DNA of 64,000 nt from Pseudactinotalea sp. HY158 (GTDB lineage: Bacteria; Actinomycetota; Actinomycetes; Actinomycetales; Beutenbergiaceae), in NCBI RefSeq assembly GCF_009660225.1, contig NZ_CP045920.1, positions 2,170,001 through 2,234,000 on the forward strand, read 5' to 3'. The notes below the pieces were generated by a model. The model was not told where the DNA came from and did not search any database. It was given only the letters and a program-made list of their open reading frames with translations. This document shows positions 43,371-52,320 of the stretch, in pieces. Position 1 is the first letter of the stretch; the number at the start of each line of letters is the position of its first letter. The position numbers and the translations under genes are program-made.

Positions 43371-44075
43371 TCAGTTGGTGAAGCGGGCGGTGGTGAGGGC
43401 GTAGAGGAAGCCGCGACGCGGCAGCCACAGTGGCCCGAGTCGCTGCTGGCGCCGGTCGGGCTCGGCCGGCTCGAGCCGTCGGCCCTCGATCTCGGCGGCG
43501 GTCTCGGTCACGATCCAGACGTGCCGTGCCGCGATCCGGTAGCGCTGACCGTTCGGCATCGTGCCGATCATCCGCAGCCGCCCGCCGCCGATGAGCGGCC
43601 CGACCATGAGGCCCATCGAGGTGAGCAGGCCGCGGGTGTTCCACGCCCTCCCGGGGATCGCGCCGGCGCAGGCGTTGAGCAGGGCGGTCCGCTGCGAGCC
43701 GCCGAAGCGCATCGTCCAGGCGAGCCCCGTTCCCGTATGGACGACGACGCTCGCCTCGTCCTGCCAGGTCAGGCCGATCGGGGTGGTCACCGTGCGCTGC
43801 GCGGCCGAGCCCACGAAGCGGGCGCAGCTGAGCGCGGGCGACGCATCGGAGTAGATCGTCCAGCCGGCGGAGCCGTGATGCCAGATCGACCGGTAGCCGG
43901 GCCCGAAGGAGCTCTCCGGCCAGCAGCGCAGCGCGAGGTAGTCCTCTGCGCCGAAGGGAATACCCATGACGCCGAAGCCCGTGAGGTGGTCACCCGGACC
44001 GTCCCCGAGGGGCGGACCGGCGGTCGTCGCCGCGTGCGGGGTCAGGGGTGCGGTCGTGCGAGTCGTGGTGTTCAT
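43371..44075 (-). CDS. Hypothetical 234-aa protein paired with methyltransferase
   Basis: I do not recognise the family. The protein starts with a Thr/Ala-rich stretch (NTTTRTTAPLTPHAATTAGP) strikingly like the start of its methyltransferase neighbour (STTTHTTAP). The rest is probably beta-rich (SIWHHGSAGWTIYSDASPAL, GLTWQDEASVVVHTGTGLAWTM, YRIAARHVWIVTETAAEIEG), which suggests a lipocalin- or heme-binding-like barrel. No signal peptide is evident. It is the first gene of the two-gene operon. Confidence 0.7.
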   Translation of the reverse strand: MNTTTRTTAPLTPHAATTAGPPLGDGPGDHLTGFGVMGIPFGAEDYLALRCWPESSFGPGYRSIWHHGSAGWTIYSDASPALSCARFVGSAAQRTVTTPIGLTWQDEASVVVHTGTGLAWTMRFGGSQRTALLNACAGAIPGRAWNTRGLLTSMGLMVGPLIGGGRLRMIGTMPNGQRYRIAARHVWIVTETAAEIEGRRLEPAEPDRRQQRLGPLWLPRRGFLYALTTARFTN

Positions 44076-44189
44076 GCATCCGATCGTGAACCCGCGAGCG
44101 CGCCCCGGCATGGGGCGTCTGCCCCATCTTTGCCCGGTTTCGGGCCTGCGGGCCCTGCGCACCGGCGCCGGTTGAGCCCGGCGAGCCGG

Positions 44190-44537
44190 GTCCCGATGCC
44201 CCATCGACGTCGACCCCGCGGACCTCGCCGCAGCCGAAGCCATCGACATGGACGCTCACGACCGTCACGTCCTCGCAGCCGTCCTCTCCGCTGACGCCGA
44301 CGTCCTCCTCACACAGAACACAAGGCGCTTCCGGCAGCGCTGGATGAGGCATCGACCTTCTCGACGCGGGCAGCCTGCTCACTCGACTCGCCGACCGCTT
44401 CCCCGACAAGATTCGCGCGGCCCGTGCGAGAGTCGTGCGACTCTCCCCCCAGATCCGAGGCACAAGTCCTCGCCACTCTCGAACGAGGCGCAGGCACCGC
44501 TGCTCGCGCAGCGGTATTCCGCGCAGTTTCGCGGTGA
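44190..44537 (+). pseudogene. PIN-domain toxin gene with two frameshifts
   Basis: Three consecutive frames together spell a VapC-like C-terminus: IDVDPADLAAAEAIDMDAHD and VLAAVLSADADVLLTQNTRRF in one frame, GIDLLDAGSLLTRLADRFPD in the next, and SEAQVLATLERGAGTAARAA ending FRAVSR-stop in the third. The N-terminal half is missing. The gene is dead, and no antitoxin is visible upstream. Confidence 0.7.
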
Positions 44538-44643
44538 CTGCGGGACGTGTTCACGCGCCCCAACCCCAATCAAGAATCGGCCGCCGCGACGGGTCAGTCG
44601 CCATGGCTCCGCTGCCCCGCCGTCGCTCAGTCTTCCGACTTGC

Positions 44644-46236
44644 TCAGTGTCCCGTGGGCGTGCCCGGGGCGCCGGCGATCCCGTGCTCCATCGCGAAGAG
44701 TGCGGCCCCGACCCGGTTCGAGACGCCGAGCTTGAGGTAGATGTGCTCGACGTGGTGCCGGGCGGTCTTCGGGGAGATGACCAGTTCCGCGGCGATCTCG
44801 CGGGTGGAGCGCCCGTGCACGATGAGGTGGAGCACCTCGACCTCCCGGGCGGTCAGCCCGGCGGGCCAGGTGCCGCGGCGCCGGGCCGGCCGCCCGTCGG
44901 CCGACAGCACCGACTCGACCGCGGCCGTATCGAGGCGCAGGTCCGCGACACAGCCGCGCAGCCTACTCGCGGCCTCGGACCGGGGCATCGCGGGCCGGTG
45001 CGGGCGCGGCTCGAGCCAGCCCTCGTAGCAGTCCGCCGCCGCGAGGATCCGAGCCGGCATTCCCGTGCCCTCCCCGCCGGTCCCGCGCGGGTATCCCGAT
45101 CCGTCGAGGCGTTCGTGGTGCGCGCCCGCGAGCCGGCCCAGCCCCGCCAGCGCCGGCACCCGGGTGAGGATCCGCTCGGTGAGGTAGGGATGCAGCTGCA
45201 CCCGCTCGCGCTCGACCGGGGTGAGCGGTGCGGCCTTGTCCCACACCGCGTTCGACACCCCGAGCCGGCCGAGGTCGTGCACAAGACCGGCCCGGTGCAG
45301 GGCCGACCGATCGCCCTCGGCCATCCCGGCCACCCGCGCCGCGGCCCCGGCCAGGCGGGCGACCGCGCGCGAGTGCCCGGCCGTGTAGGCCGACTTAAGG
45401 TCGGCGAAGTCGGCCATCGCCCGCAGCGACTCGTCCAACTCGGCACCCGTGACCACCCGATCCTGCGGCGCGCACGCGAGCGCGGCCGACCACGCGTCGT
45501 CCATGAGCTCGCCCGCGAACTCGCCCGCCGGCGGCGCGGCGAGGTAGGCGCAGAACTCATCGGCCAGTCCCGGGTCGAACTGGGTGCCGCGGCGGTCGCG
45601 CACCATCCGGATCGCCGCCGCCGTGCCGCCCTCGCGCAGGTGCACCTCGGCCGTGTCCGCCAGGTGCACGATCCGCATCTCGAGCGGGATCTCCTCCCCG
45701 CGCGCGCCGTCGGGGGCGCCCGCGCCGTCCCATCGCTCGAACACGTAGCCGAGCTGCCGGGCGACCACCTCGTCGATGCCCATCCGCCGGGCGAGCGCCC
45801 CCGCCGAGACGCAGTGGGATCGGATGAGGTCGCGCAGCGGCCGCCCGCCCATCGCGAGGAACCGGGCCGAACGCACCGCCCGGGTGCCGGCGCCCGCGCC
45901 CGCGGCCAGGAAGTGCAGGCTGAACCGGACGAGCGGGAGGCCGTGCTTGTCCACGGCGTAGGTGCCCGCGCGGAAGGCGATGTCGTCGCCGAACAGGGCG
46001 CTCAGTTCGGGCGAGTCGGCGTGGCAGCCGATCCAGGCGAGCAGCGAGGCGTAGAAGATCCGGTCCCGCTGCTCGGTCGGCAGGCCCAGCCGCTCGGCGA
46101 GCCCGCTGCCGAGCACGCACGCGCGCAGCATGTGCTCCATCGGCTGGCCCAGGCCGAGGTCGATCGCCAGCGACGTGGCCGCGAGCAACTCGGCCCGCCG
46201 GGGGCGGGTCCGCGACTCGTGCGTGCTGGCGGCCAT
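44644..46236 (-). CDS. HD-domain / LuxR-type HTH regulator
   Basis: A 530-aa protein. The N-terminal ~440 residues contain HD-GYP-like elements: SALHRAGLVHDLGRLGVSNAVWDK (HD), LHPYLTERIL and GAHHERLDGSGYPRG (HHERLDGSGYP, the GYP region). The C-terminus is a LuxR HTH (LTAREVEVLHLIVHGRSTREIAAELVISPKTARHHVEHIYLKLGVSNRVGAALFA). It may couple turnover of a cyclic dinucleotide or another phosphoester to transcription control; full HD-GYP activity is not certain. A truncated 98%-identical second copy lies at 61106-61579. Confidence 0.85.
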   Translation of the reverse strand: MAASTHESRTRPRRAELLAATSLAIDLGLGQPMEHMLRACVLGSGLAERLGLPTEQRDRIFYASLLAWIGCHADSPELSALFGDDIAFRAGTYAVDKHGLPLVRFSLHFLAAGAGAGTRAVRSARFLAMGGRPLRDLIRSHCVSAGALARRMGIDEVVARQLGYVFERWDGAGAPDGARGEEIPLEMRIVHLADTAEVHLREGGTAAAIRMVRDRRGTQFDPGLADEFCAYLAAPPAGEFAGELMDDAWSAALACAPQDRVVTGAELDESLRAMADFADLKSAYTAGHSRAVARLAGAAARVAGMAEGDRSALHRAGLVHDLGRLGVSNAVWDKAAPLTPVERERVQLHPYLTERILTRVPALAGLGRLAGAHHERLDGSGYPRGTGGEGTGMPARILAAADCYEGWLEPRPHRPAMPRSEAASRLRGCVADLRLDTAAVESVLSADGRPARRRGTWPAGLTAREVEVLHLIVHGRSTREIAAELVISPKTARHHVEHIYLKLGVSNRVGAALFAMEHGIAGAPGTPTGH

Positions 46237-46263
46237 GTCGGGCCTCCTCCGCGAAGGATGCGT

Positions 46264-46920
46264 TCAGCCTACGCCGGGCCGAGCCGGCCGGGGCTGCGAG
46301 CCCGGTAAGGGCGGCGGGGGCCGGTGCGGCTCGGCTCGGCAGAGCGGCAGCAGCACGTCGTCTACCATGCCGACGAGCACATTCTCGCCCAGGGGCTCGT
46401 TGTGGAACAGGTAGTGGTTGCGCAGCATCGCCGCCCCCACCTCGAGGCGGGGCCCGGTCACGGCACCCGGGGGGATCTCGCCCCGTTCGACGGCGCGGCG
46501 GAGCACCTCGGCCATGAGCGCCCGGTTCGTGCCACGCGAGCGGGCGCGCAGCTCGCGGGCCCGGCCGGGTTCGGGCAGCGCCTCGGCGAGCATGCCCCGC
46601 AGCGCGGCCCCGGCCGGCCCCTCGAGGACGGCGGCGCTCTGGCGCAGCGCGGCGAGCAGGTCGCCGCGCAGGTCGCCGGTGTCGGGCACCTGGCCGGGTG
46701 AGGGTGCCAGCTCGTAGACGGCGTCCATGACGAGCGCGGCGCGGGAGTCCCAGCGCCGGTAGAGGGAGGCCTTGCTCGCCCCGGCGCGCCGGGCGACGGC
46801 GTCCATGGTCAGGGCCGCGTACCCCCGCTCACGCAGTTCGGTGAGCGTGGCGGCGAGGATCGCGCGCACGAGCACGTCCCCGCGCCGGCGGGGGCTCGTG
46901 CGGTGGTCGGCGGTCGTCAT
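46264..46920 (-). CDS. TetR family regulator coupled to PEP-utilising enzyme
   Basis: A 218-aa regulator with HTH ALTMDAVARRAGASKASLYRRWDSRAAL and a TetR C-terminal domain of the 11/16 type. Its ATG overlaps the stop of the PEP-utilising enzyme (ATGA), so both come from one message and the regulator probably controls its own operon. The C-terminus is Pro/Arg-rich (RPPPPLPGSQPRPARPG). Confidence 0.88.
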   Translation of the reverse strand: MTTADHRTSPRRRGDVLVRAILAATLTELRERGYAALTMDAVARRAGASKASLYRRWDSRAALVMDAVYELAPSPGQVPDTGDLRGDLLAALRQSAAVLEGPAGAALRGMLAEALPEPGRARELRARSRGTNRALMAEVLRRAVERGEIPPGAVTGPRLEVGAAMLRNHYLFHNEPLGENVLVGMVDDVLLPLCRAEPHRPPPPLPGSQPRPARPGVG

Positions 46921-49415
46921 CGCGGGTCTGATCCGATCACCCGTCCGCGGGTGCCGTCGACGGTGACCAGCTGGCCGTCGGCGATCACGGCCGTGCCGGA
47001 TCCGGTTCCCATGACGGCGGGGAGTCCGTACTCGCGGGCCACGATCGCCGCGTGGGAGGCGGTGGAGCCGGTGTCGACCACGACGGCCGCGGCGCGCTGG
47101 AACAGCGGCGTCCACGCCGGGTTCGTGTAGGGGCACACGAGGATCTCGCCCTCGCCGAGCCGGTCGAAGTCGTCGGCGCCGCGGATGATCCGGGCGGTCC
47201 CGGTCGCGGTGCCCGAGCCCGCCGGGGTGCCGGTCACGAGCGCGTCGCCGGTGGCCGCCGCGGGGAAGACCCGGCGCGGGTCGATCATCGGGACCCCGGC
47301 GAGCTCGGCCCGCTTGGCGGCGCGCCGGCGGACCTCCTCCCGCAGCTCGTCGAGCCGCGCGGGATCGATCGCGTCCGGCTCGGCGATCGCTCCCACCTCC
47401 TCCCAGCGCAGCTGGAACACGTCGGCGGGATCGTCGAGCAGTCCCGCTGCGTGGAGGCGGCGCCCGAGCTCGAGGACGACGCGGCGCAGGGTCGGCAGCG
47501 CGGCCGTGAAGTAGAAGTGGGTGTCCTCCCGGAACGCGACCCCGTCGCGCGCGGCCTGCACGCGGCGGCGCATCCGCTCCCGCCGGCGCGGGCTGCGGCG
47601 CAGCAGCGGGTGGTCGAGCAGTCGCCGCAGTGCCTCGGCCGAGCGGGAGACCGCCTCCCCCGCGGGCGCCGGCCGGCCGGCGAGGGAGATGATCATGCCG
47701 AGCACGATCTCGGGCGATTCGGCCAGGGTGGGCGGGCTGACGAGCAGTGGCGAGGCGGTCTCCCGGCGGCCGTATTCGCGCAGGAACGCCTCGAGGCCGG
47801 CGCGGAAGTCCTCGAAGCGGCCGTCCCGCTCGAGCGCGGCCGGCACGTTCACGCCGGGTGCGCCCTCGAGAAGCGAGCGCAGCCGCGGATCGGCGCGGAC
47901 GTCGTCCGCAAGCCGCGCGAGCGCGCGATTGGAATCCTCGGTGCGCGTACGGACGCCGCCGAGCAGCTCCGCGAGGAGCGCGCGCCGCCCGAGCAGGGTC
48001 ACCGCGAGCGTCACGCGCACGAATGCGGCGGCGGCGCCGGGCAGGTAGTCGATGCGCAGGTCGCGGCAGTAGTCCTGCGCGGTGAGGGCGCGTTCACCCG
48101 CCCCGATGAGCCCGGCCCACGGCAGCGCGGCGAGGTCGAGGGCCTCGAGGGCGGCGACCTCGGCCAGGTAGTCCGCGTGTCGGGGGTCGCGGGCCCAGTC
48201 CGCGGGCCGGTATCGGCGGATGCGGCGGGCGACCGCGCCGATGCGCGCGAGCGTGCGGGGCGTGGGGTGGACGCTCGGGGGCACGATCGCGACGGCGACG
48301 CCCTCCTCCTCGCGCAGGACGTCCGCGAACAGGCCGGCGATGCCGTACTCCCGGCCGATCTCGGCCATCATCGCCGCGGGCCCGCGCGCCACGAGGGTCG
48401 TCACGTCCATCGGGTAGGGCCGCTGCGGCAGGTACTCGGTGAGGATGGCGCCCTGCAGCCGCTGCCGGCGGTTGAGCGGCACCGACGGGGGCGGCAGCGC
48501 CGTCATGGGGCGGGCCTGCAGGATCCACGCGTCGGATCCGGCGATGGCCCACTCGATGTCCTGCGGGCGGCCGAAGTGGCCCGCGATCGTGCGGGCGTGG
48601 GCGGCGAGGCCGGCGAGGGCCGCGCGCGTGAGCAGGGGTGAGCCGGGGGCGCCGTCCGTGCGCTCGTCGCGGACGACGCCGCCGGCGGCGGACGCGCGCA
48701 CGATCACCTCGCCGCGGCCGGGGGTCCACTCGAGCAGGCGCCCGCGCGGGTCGAGCACGTAGTGGTCGGGGGTGACGAGTCCAGAAACGACCGCCTCGCC
48801 GAGGCCGGCGCCGGCGTCGACGATGATGCGGTCGCGCGCGCCGCTCACGGGATCGGCGGTGAACATGACGCCGGCGAGGTCGGCCTCGACCATGACCTGG
48901 ACGACGACGGCGATGCGCACGTCGGCGGGGTCGATCGAGCGGTCGCGACGGTAGGCGATCGCGCGGTCGGTCCACAGCGAGGCCCAGCAGCGGCGCACGG
49001 CGTCGACCACCGCGCCCGCGCCGACGACGTTGAGATAGGTGTCCTGTTGGCCCGCGAAGGCGGCGCCGGGCAGGTCCTCGGCGGTGGCGCTCGAGCGCAC
49101 GGCGACGGCCGCGTCGGGTCCGAGCGCGCGGTAGGCGCCCGTGACGGCCTCGCGCAGGTCGGCGGGGACCTGCGCCGTCTCGATCGCGACCCGGAGGGTG
49201 GCGGGGGCGATGGCGGGGTCGGCGAGCAGGTCGTCGAGCCCGGCGCGGGTGGCGGCGCGTGCGTAGGCGGCCGTCGTGACGACGAAGCCCGGCGGCACGG
49301 GAAGACCGGCGTGGAGCAGCTCTCCGAGGTTGGCGGCCTTGCCGCCCACGAGGGGCAGGTCGGCCGCCCGGACGGCGTCGAGGCAGGCGACGGGGCTTTC
49401 GGCCGGGGCGTTCAT
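46917..49415 (-). CDS. PEP/pyruvate-binding and PEP-utilising enzyme (rifampin phosphotransferase-like)
   Basis: An 832-aa three-part enzyme. The N-terminal ATP-grasp domain has LPLVGGKAANLGELLHAGLPVPPGFVVT, AVRSSATAEDLPGAAFAGQQ, VMFTADPVSG and DIEWAI...ILQARP. A central ~400-residue helical region follows. The C-terminal swivelling domain carries the phospho-His in DTGSTASHAAIVAREYGLPAVMGTG. This order (ATP-binding, middle, His) and size fit rifampin phosphotransferases and related unassigned kinases better than PEP synthase, which has a C-terminal TIM barrel. The acceptor is unknown. It is coupled to a TetR gene. The fragment at the window start is a second family member. Confidence 0.88.
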   Translation of the reverse strand: MNAPAESPVACLDAVRAADLPLVGGKAANLGELLHAGLPVPPGFVVTTAAYARAATRAGLDDLLADPAIAPATLRVAIETAQVPADLREAVTGAYRALGPDAAVAVRSSATAEDLPGAAFAGQQDTYLNVVGAGAVVDAVRRCWASLWTDRAIAYRRDRSIDPADVRIAVVVQVMVEADLAGVMFTADPVSGARDRIIVDAGAGLGEAVVSGLVTPDHYVLDPRGRLLEWTPGRGEVIVRASAAGGVVRDERTDGAPGSPLLTRAALAGLAAHARTIAGHFGRPQDIEWAIAGSDAWILQARPMTALPPPSVPLNRRQRLQGAILTEYLPQRPYPMDVTTLVARGPAAMMAEIGREYGIAGLFADVLREEEGVAVAIVPPSVHPTPRTLARIGAVARRIRRYRPADWARDPRHADYLAEVAALEALDLAALPWAGLIGAGERALTAQDYCRDLRIDYLPGAAAAFVRVTLAVTLLGRRALLAELLGGVRTRTEDSNRALARLADDVRADPRLRSLLEGAPGVNVPAALERDGRFEDFRAGLEAFLREYGRRETASPLLVSPPTLAESPEIVLGMIISLAGRPAPAGEAVSRSAEALRRLLDHPLLRRSPRRRERMRRRVQAARDGVAFREDTHFYFTAALPTLRRVVLELGRRLHAAGLLDDPADVFQLRWEEVGAIAEPDAIDPARLDELREEVRRRAAKRAELAGVPMIDPRRVFPAAATGDALVTGTPAGSGTATGTARIIRGADDFDRLGEGEILVCPYTNPAWTPLFQRAAAVVVDTGSTASHAAIVAREYGLPAVMGTGSGTAVIADGQLVTVDGTRGRVIGSDPR

Positions 49416-49432
49416 GCGGGCCTGCTCCTCCC

Positions 49433-50697
49433 TTACGAAACTCCTCGTACTCTATCAGCGTGGGGGGCGCGGGCGCCACGGGCGTGCAGGAGCAGGGCGG
49501 CCACGGCGAGGAGCGCGACGGCGGAGATCGCGGCCGGGAGCGAGACGAGCGTGGCCACCTGGCCGATCGCGGGGCTGAGTCCGACGGCGCCGGCGCGCAT
49601 GGTCCAGCTGACCAACGTGACCCCCGCATGCGGGCGCAGGCCCGGAACCGCGTCGGCGCCGGCGAACGCGAGCGGGACCGTGATCGCGCAGCCGGCGCCG
49701 GCGAGCGCGAAGCCCGCGATCGTGGCGGGTGCCCAGGGGCCCAGGCGGCGGCGACGAGGCCGGCGGCGACCGCGCTCAGGCTCGTGACCAGGGCGGCCCG
49801 GCGCCCGGCCCGGTCGATGAACCGGTCACCGAGCAGCCGGCCGGCGAACTGGGCCACGAGCAGGACGCTCAGGCCGATCCCGGCCGCGGCGGCCGGCACG
49901 CCGCGCTCGGTGGCGAGCAGGACCGCCGACCAGTTGTTGCCGACGTCCTCGACCGCGAAGCCCGCGAGCGCCACGAGGGCGAGCGGGGCCAGGAGCCGCA
50001 GGGCGCGGGCGTCGATCCGGGCGGGTCGGGCGTGTGCCGTGGACTCGATGGACTCGGTGGGCGTGGCGGGCGTGGCGGGCTCGGCGGGCCCTGTCGGCTG
50101 TCGGCCGGGAGGCGCGGCGGCCGGCTCGGGCAGGAAGGAGCGGGCGGAGACTCCCATCGCGACGACGGCGGCCGCGCCCCACGCGGCGAGGTGGACCGGC
50201 AGCGGCACGCCGAGGGAGGCGGCCACGGTGCCGGCGATGCCGCCGAGCGCCGCGCCGACGCTCCAGCCGGCGTGCATCGAGGAGAGCAGCGAGCGCCGGT
50301 ACGCCTGCTGCACGAGCAGGCCCTGGGCGTTCTGGGCGACGTCGACCACGGCGTCCCCGAACCCCGCCAGGGCGAGGCCGCCGAGGAAGATCCACACGCT
50401 GCCGTGAGCGACCCCGGCGGCGGCCGCGAGGAGCGCGAGGGCGATCCAGGCGGTGCCGAGCGCGGCCGTGCGGCGGATTCCGAGCCGGCGCAGGATCACC
50501 CCGGGCAGGTGGAAGGAGGCCGCCGCACCGAGGGTGAAGCCGACGACGACGAGGCCGAAGGCGGCCGCGTCGAGGGACAGGGCGGTCTTGACCTCGGCGT
50601 AGCGGGCGAGCAGGGTCGCGGGCAGGGCGCCGTTCGTGGCGAACGCGACGATCGTCGCGATCCGGGCGCGGCGGGGTGTGGATTGCACGTCGAGCAC
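49433..50697 (-). pseudogene. MFS transporter with a frameshift
   Basis: Reading from the GTG at 50697, about 320 codons give a major-facilitator protein (ARIATIVAFATNGALPATLL, GRLLGDRFIDRAGRRAALVT) resembling YbjJ/FucP-type proteins. Around 49740-49755 the frame breaks at AAWAPG and continues in the +1 frame as TIAGFALAGAGCAITVPLAF through MRAGAVGLSPAIGQVATLVS to the stop at 49433. A one-base indel has split the last four helices. It is divergent from a DeoR gene. A sequencing error is possible because the site lies in a C/G run. Confidence 0.75.
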
Positions 50698-50718
50698 TGT
50701 TGCGGTGGAATCGAACAC

Positions 50719-51495
50719 GTGCAACGTGCGAACCGCCTCAAAACGATCATGACCGCTGTGCGTTCCCCTGCCGGCGTGCGGGTGAGCGATCTGGTGGCGG
50801 CCACGGGCGCCTCGGCGATGACGATCCGGCGCGACCTGGGCGAGCTCGAACGCCAGGGCGTGCTCCGGCGCGTCCACGGGGGCGCCGTGAGCCTGCCCGC
50901 ACGCGGGGCCCGCCCGCCCTTCGCGCTCCGGCTCGAGAGTCAGGTCGGCCTCAAGCAGGCGATCGCCCGGGCCGCGGCCGAGCTCGTGCCCGACGGGTCG
51001 AGCATCATCGTCGACGCCGGCACCACGGCGGCGGCCGTGGCCGGGGCGCTCGCCGGACGGGACGTGACCGTGCTCGTGCTCTCGGTGCCCGCGGCCGCCG
51101 CCGCGGGGGAACGCCCGGGCGCCCGGATCATCACCCCCGGCGGCCCGCTCGACGGCGACGACCTCACCTGGCTCGGCCACCGCGCCGTGCAGGACGTGCT
51201 CGACTTCCGCGCCGACCTCGCGATCCTGGGTGTGTGCGCCTGGGACGAGCACTCCGGCCTCACCTCGACCTCCACCCAGGACGCCGAGACCAAGCGGGCC
51301 ATGCTCGCCTCCGCGCGCCGCACGATCGCCGTAGCCACGCCCGACAAGCTCAACACCTCGGCCACATTCACCGTGAGCCCGAGCGGCTCGGTCGACGCAT
51401 TGATCACCGGCGCACTGCCGGCCGATACCCGGGCGTGGATCACGGCCGCCGGTGTCGACGTGGTGGAAACGGGCGAGGCGGGCGCTCCCGCGTGA
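50719..51495 (+). CDS. DeoR family transcriptional regulator
   Basis: A 258-aa regulator. The N-terminal DeoR HTH is SPAGVRVSDLVAATGASAMTIRRDLGELERQGVLRRVHGGAV. The DeoR sugar-phosphate sensor domain follows: VPDGSSIIVDAGTTAAAVAG, LAILGVCAWDEHSGLTSTSTQDAETKRAMLASAR. The start codons of this gene and the divergent MFS gene are only about 21 bp apart, so the promoters must overlap. The effector is probably a phosphorylated sugar or nucleoside. Confidence 0.88.
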   Translation: MQRANRLKTIMTAVRSPAGVRVSDLVAATGASAMTIRRDLGELERQGVLRRVHGGAVSLPARGARPPFALRLESQVGLKQAIARAAAELVPDGSSIIVDAGTTAAAVAGALAGRDVTVLVLSVPAAAAAGERPGARIITPGGPLDGDDLTWLGHRAVQDVLDFRADLAILGVCAWDEHSGLTSTSTQDAETKRAMLASARRTIAVATPDKLNTSATFTVSPSGSVDALITGALPADTRAWITAAGVDVVETGEAGAPA

Positions 51496-51597
51496 GGCCG
51501 GGCGACCCATGCCCGGCGGGGCGATCGGCCGCGAGATTCATGTCGGTCTGATCCTGTGACGTTCCGCACGGTTCTGTGGCGTGTCGGCACGCCGCTG

Positions 51598-51609
51598 TAC
51601 GCTCGACGG
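51598..51609 (+). promoter_or_regulatory. Leaderless -10 element of ParDE-like module
   Basis: TACGCT (51598-51603) fits TANNNT and ends exactly 6 nt before the ATG at 51610, with no ribosome binding site between. The geometry equals that at the AbiE promoter. Confidence 0.5.
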
Positions 51610-51870
51610 ATGACACCGGAAGTCGCAGAGGTCGAGCGGGCGTTGCTCGCGCTCGCTCCCGAGGAGCGTGCCGCCGTCATCCACATGGGCCTGCTGAGTC
51701 TCGACGGTGCTCCCGCCGAGGCATCACAAGATCAGATCGACGCCGCGTGGCGCACCGAGGTCGCCGGACGCCTCGATGATGTGATCGAGGGTCGGGTCCA
51801 GCTGGGGTCGTTCGAGGCCACGCGCGCCAGGTTCGTCGCCACGTACCCCAGCCCGCGCGGTGACCGATAG
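51610..51870 (+). CDS. Addiction-module antitoxin (TIGR02574-like)
   Basis: An 86-aa acidic protein: EVERALLALAPEERAAVIHMGLLSLDGAP then IDAAWRTEVAGRLDDVIEGRVQLGSFEATRARF. This is the layout of the short component that pairs with ParE/RelE toxins (putative addiction module component). The toxin GTG overlaps its end by 11 bp. Confidence 0.75.
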   Translation: MTPEVAEVERALLALAPEERAAVIHMGLLSLDGAPAEASQDQIDAAWRTEVAGRLDDVIEGRVQLGSFEATRARFVATYPSPRGDR

Positions 51871-52279
51871 GCACCCCGAGCATCCCGACGCGGGTGCCGA
51901 GCTGTTCGATGCCGCGCAACGCTATGAGCAGATTCAGCCGGGACTTGGCCACGCGCTGTTCGAGCAGGTTGCCCTGGCGATCAGCGCGATCGAACAGTAC
52001 CCAGACGGTTGGACGCCGCTCTCGGGCTGGGACCGTGAGCCGATCGTCCGCACCAAGGGCATCAGGCGGTTCAACTACCGCATCGTCTACTTCCAGACCC
52101 TGCCGGAACGCGCCTCCCTTGATACGATACGTGTATCGCAGCGTGCGCACGTCCTCGAGACTCTGGCCTCCAGGAGCCTACGACGTACCGACCAGGAATA
52201 CCGTCCGAACCAGCAGGCCCCGGCTCCGGCAGCGCCCCGCGGTGGGCGAGTCACAGCCCAGCCTCCTCGACCCCGGTGA
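51860..52279 (+). CDS. ParE/RelE-like toxin with aberrant C-terminus
   Basis: A 139-aa protein whose first ~90 residues match plasmid-stabilisation toxins of the ParE/RelE fold: AGAELFDAAQRYEQIQPGLG, EQVALAISAIEQYPDGWTPL, RTKGIRRFNYRIVYFQTLPE. The usual ending (AxAHxxRxPGYW) is absent; after RASLDTIRV the sequence becomes Arg/Pro-rich and looks non-native. A perfect CGATAC-GT-GTATCG palindrome lies where the homology stops, so the 3' end has probably been replaced. The toxin may be inactive. Confidence 0.65.
   Translation: MTDRHPEHPDAGAELFDAAQRYEQIQPGLGHALFEQVALAISAIEQYPDGWTPLSGWDREPIVRTKGIRRFNYRIVYFQTLPERASLDTIRVSQRAHVLETLASRSLRRTDQEYRPNQQAPAPAAPRGGRVTAQPPRPR
52125..52138. promoter_or_regulatory. 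CGATAC-GT-GTATCG palindrome inside toxin gene
   Basis: A perfect 6-bp inverted repeat with 2-bp spacer, preceded by CTTGATA. It resembles toxin-antitoxin operators (compare GATACGATC at the AbiE promoter) and sits at the point where ParE similarity ends. It may be the promoter of a lost antitoxin gene joined here by recombination. Confidence 0.35.
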
Positions 52280-52320
52280 GCCCGGCCCGCCGGCAGACTG
52301 TCCGGGGTTCGAGTGCGGCT

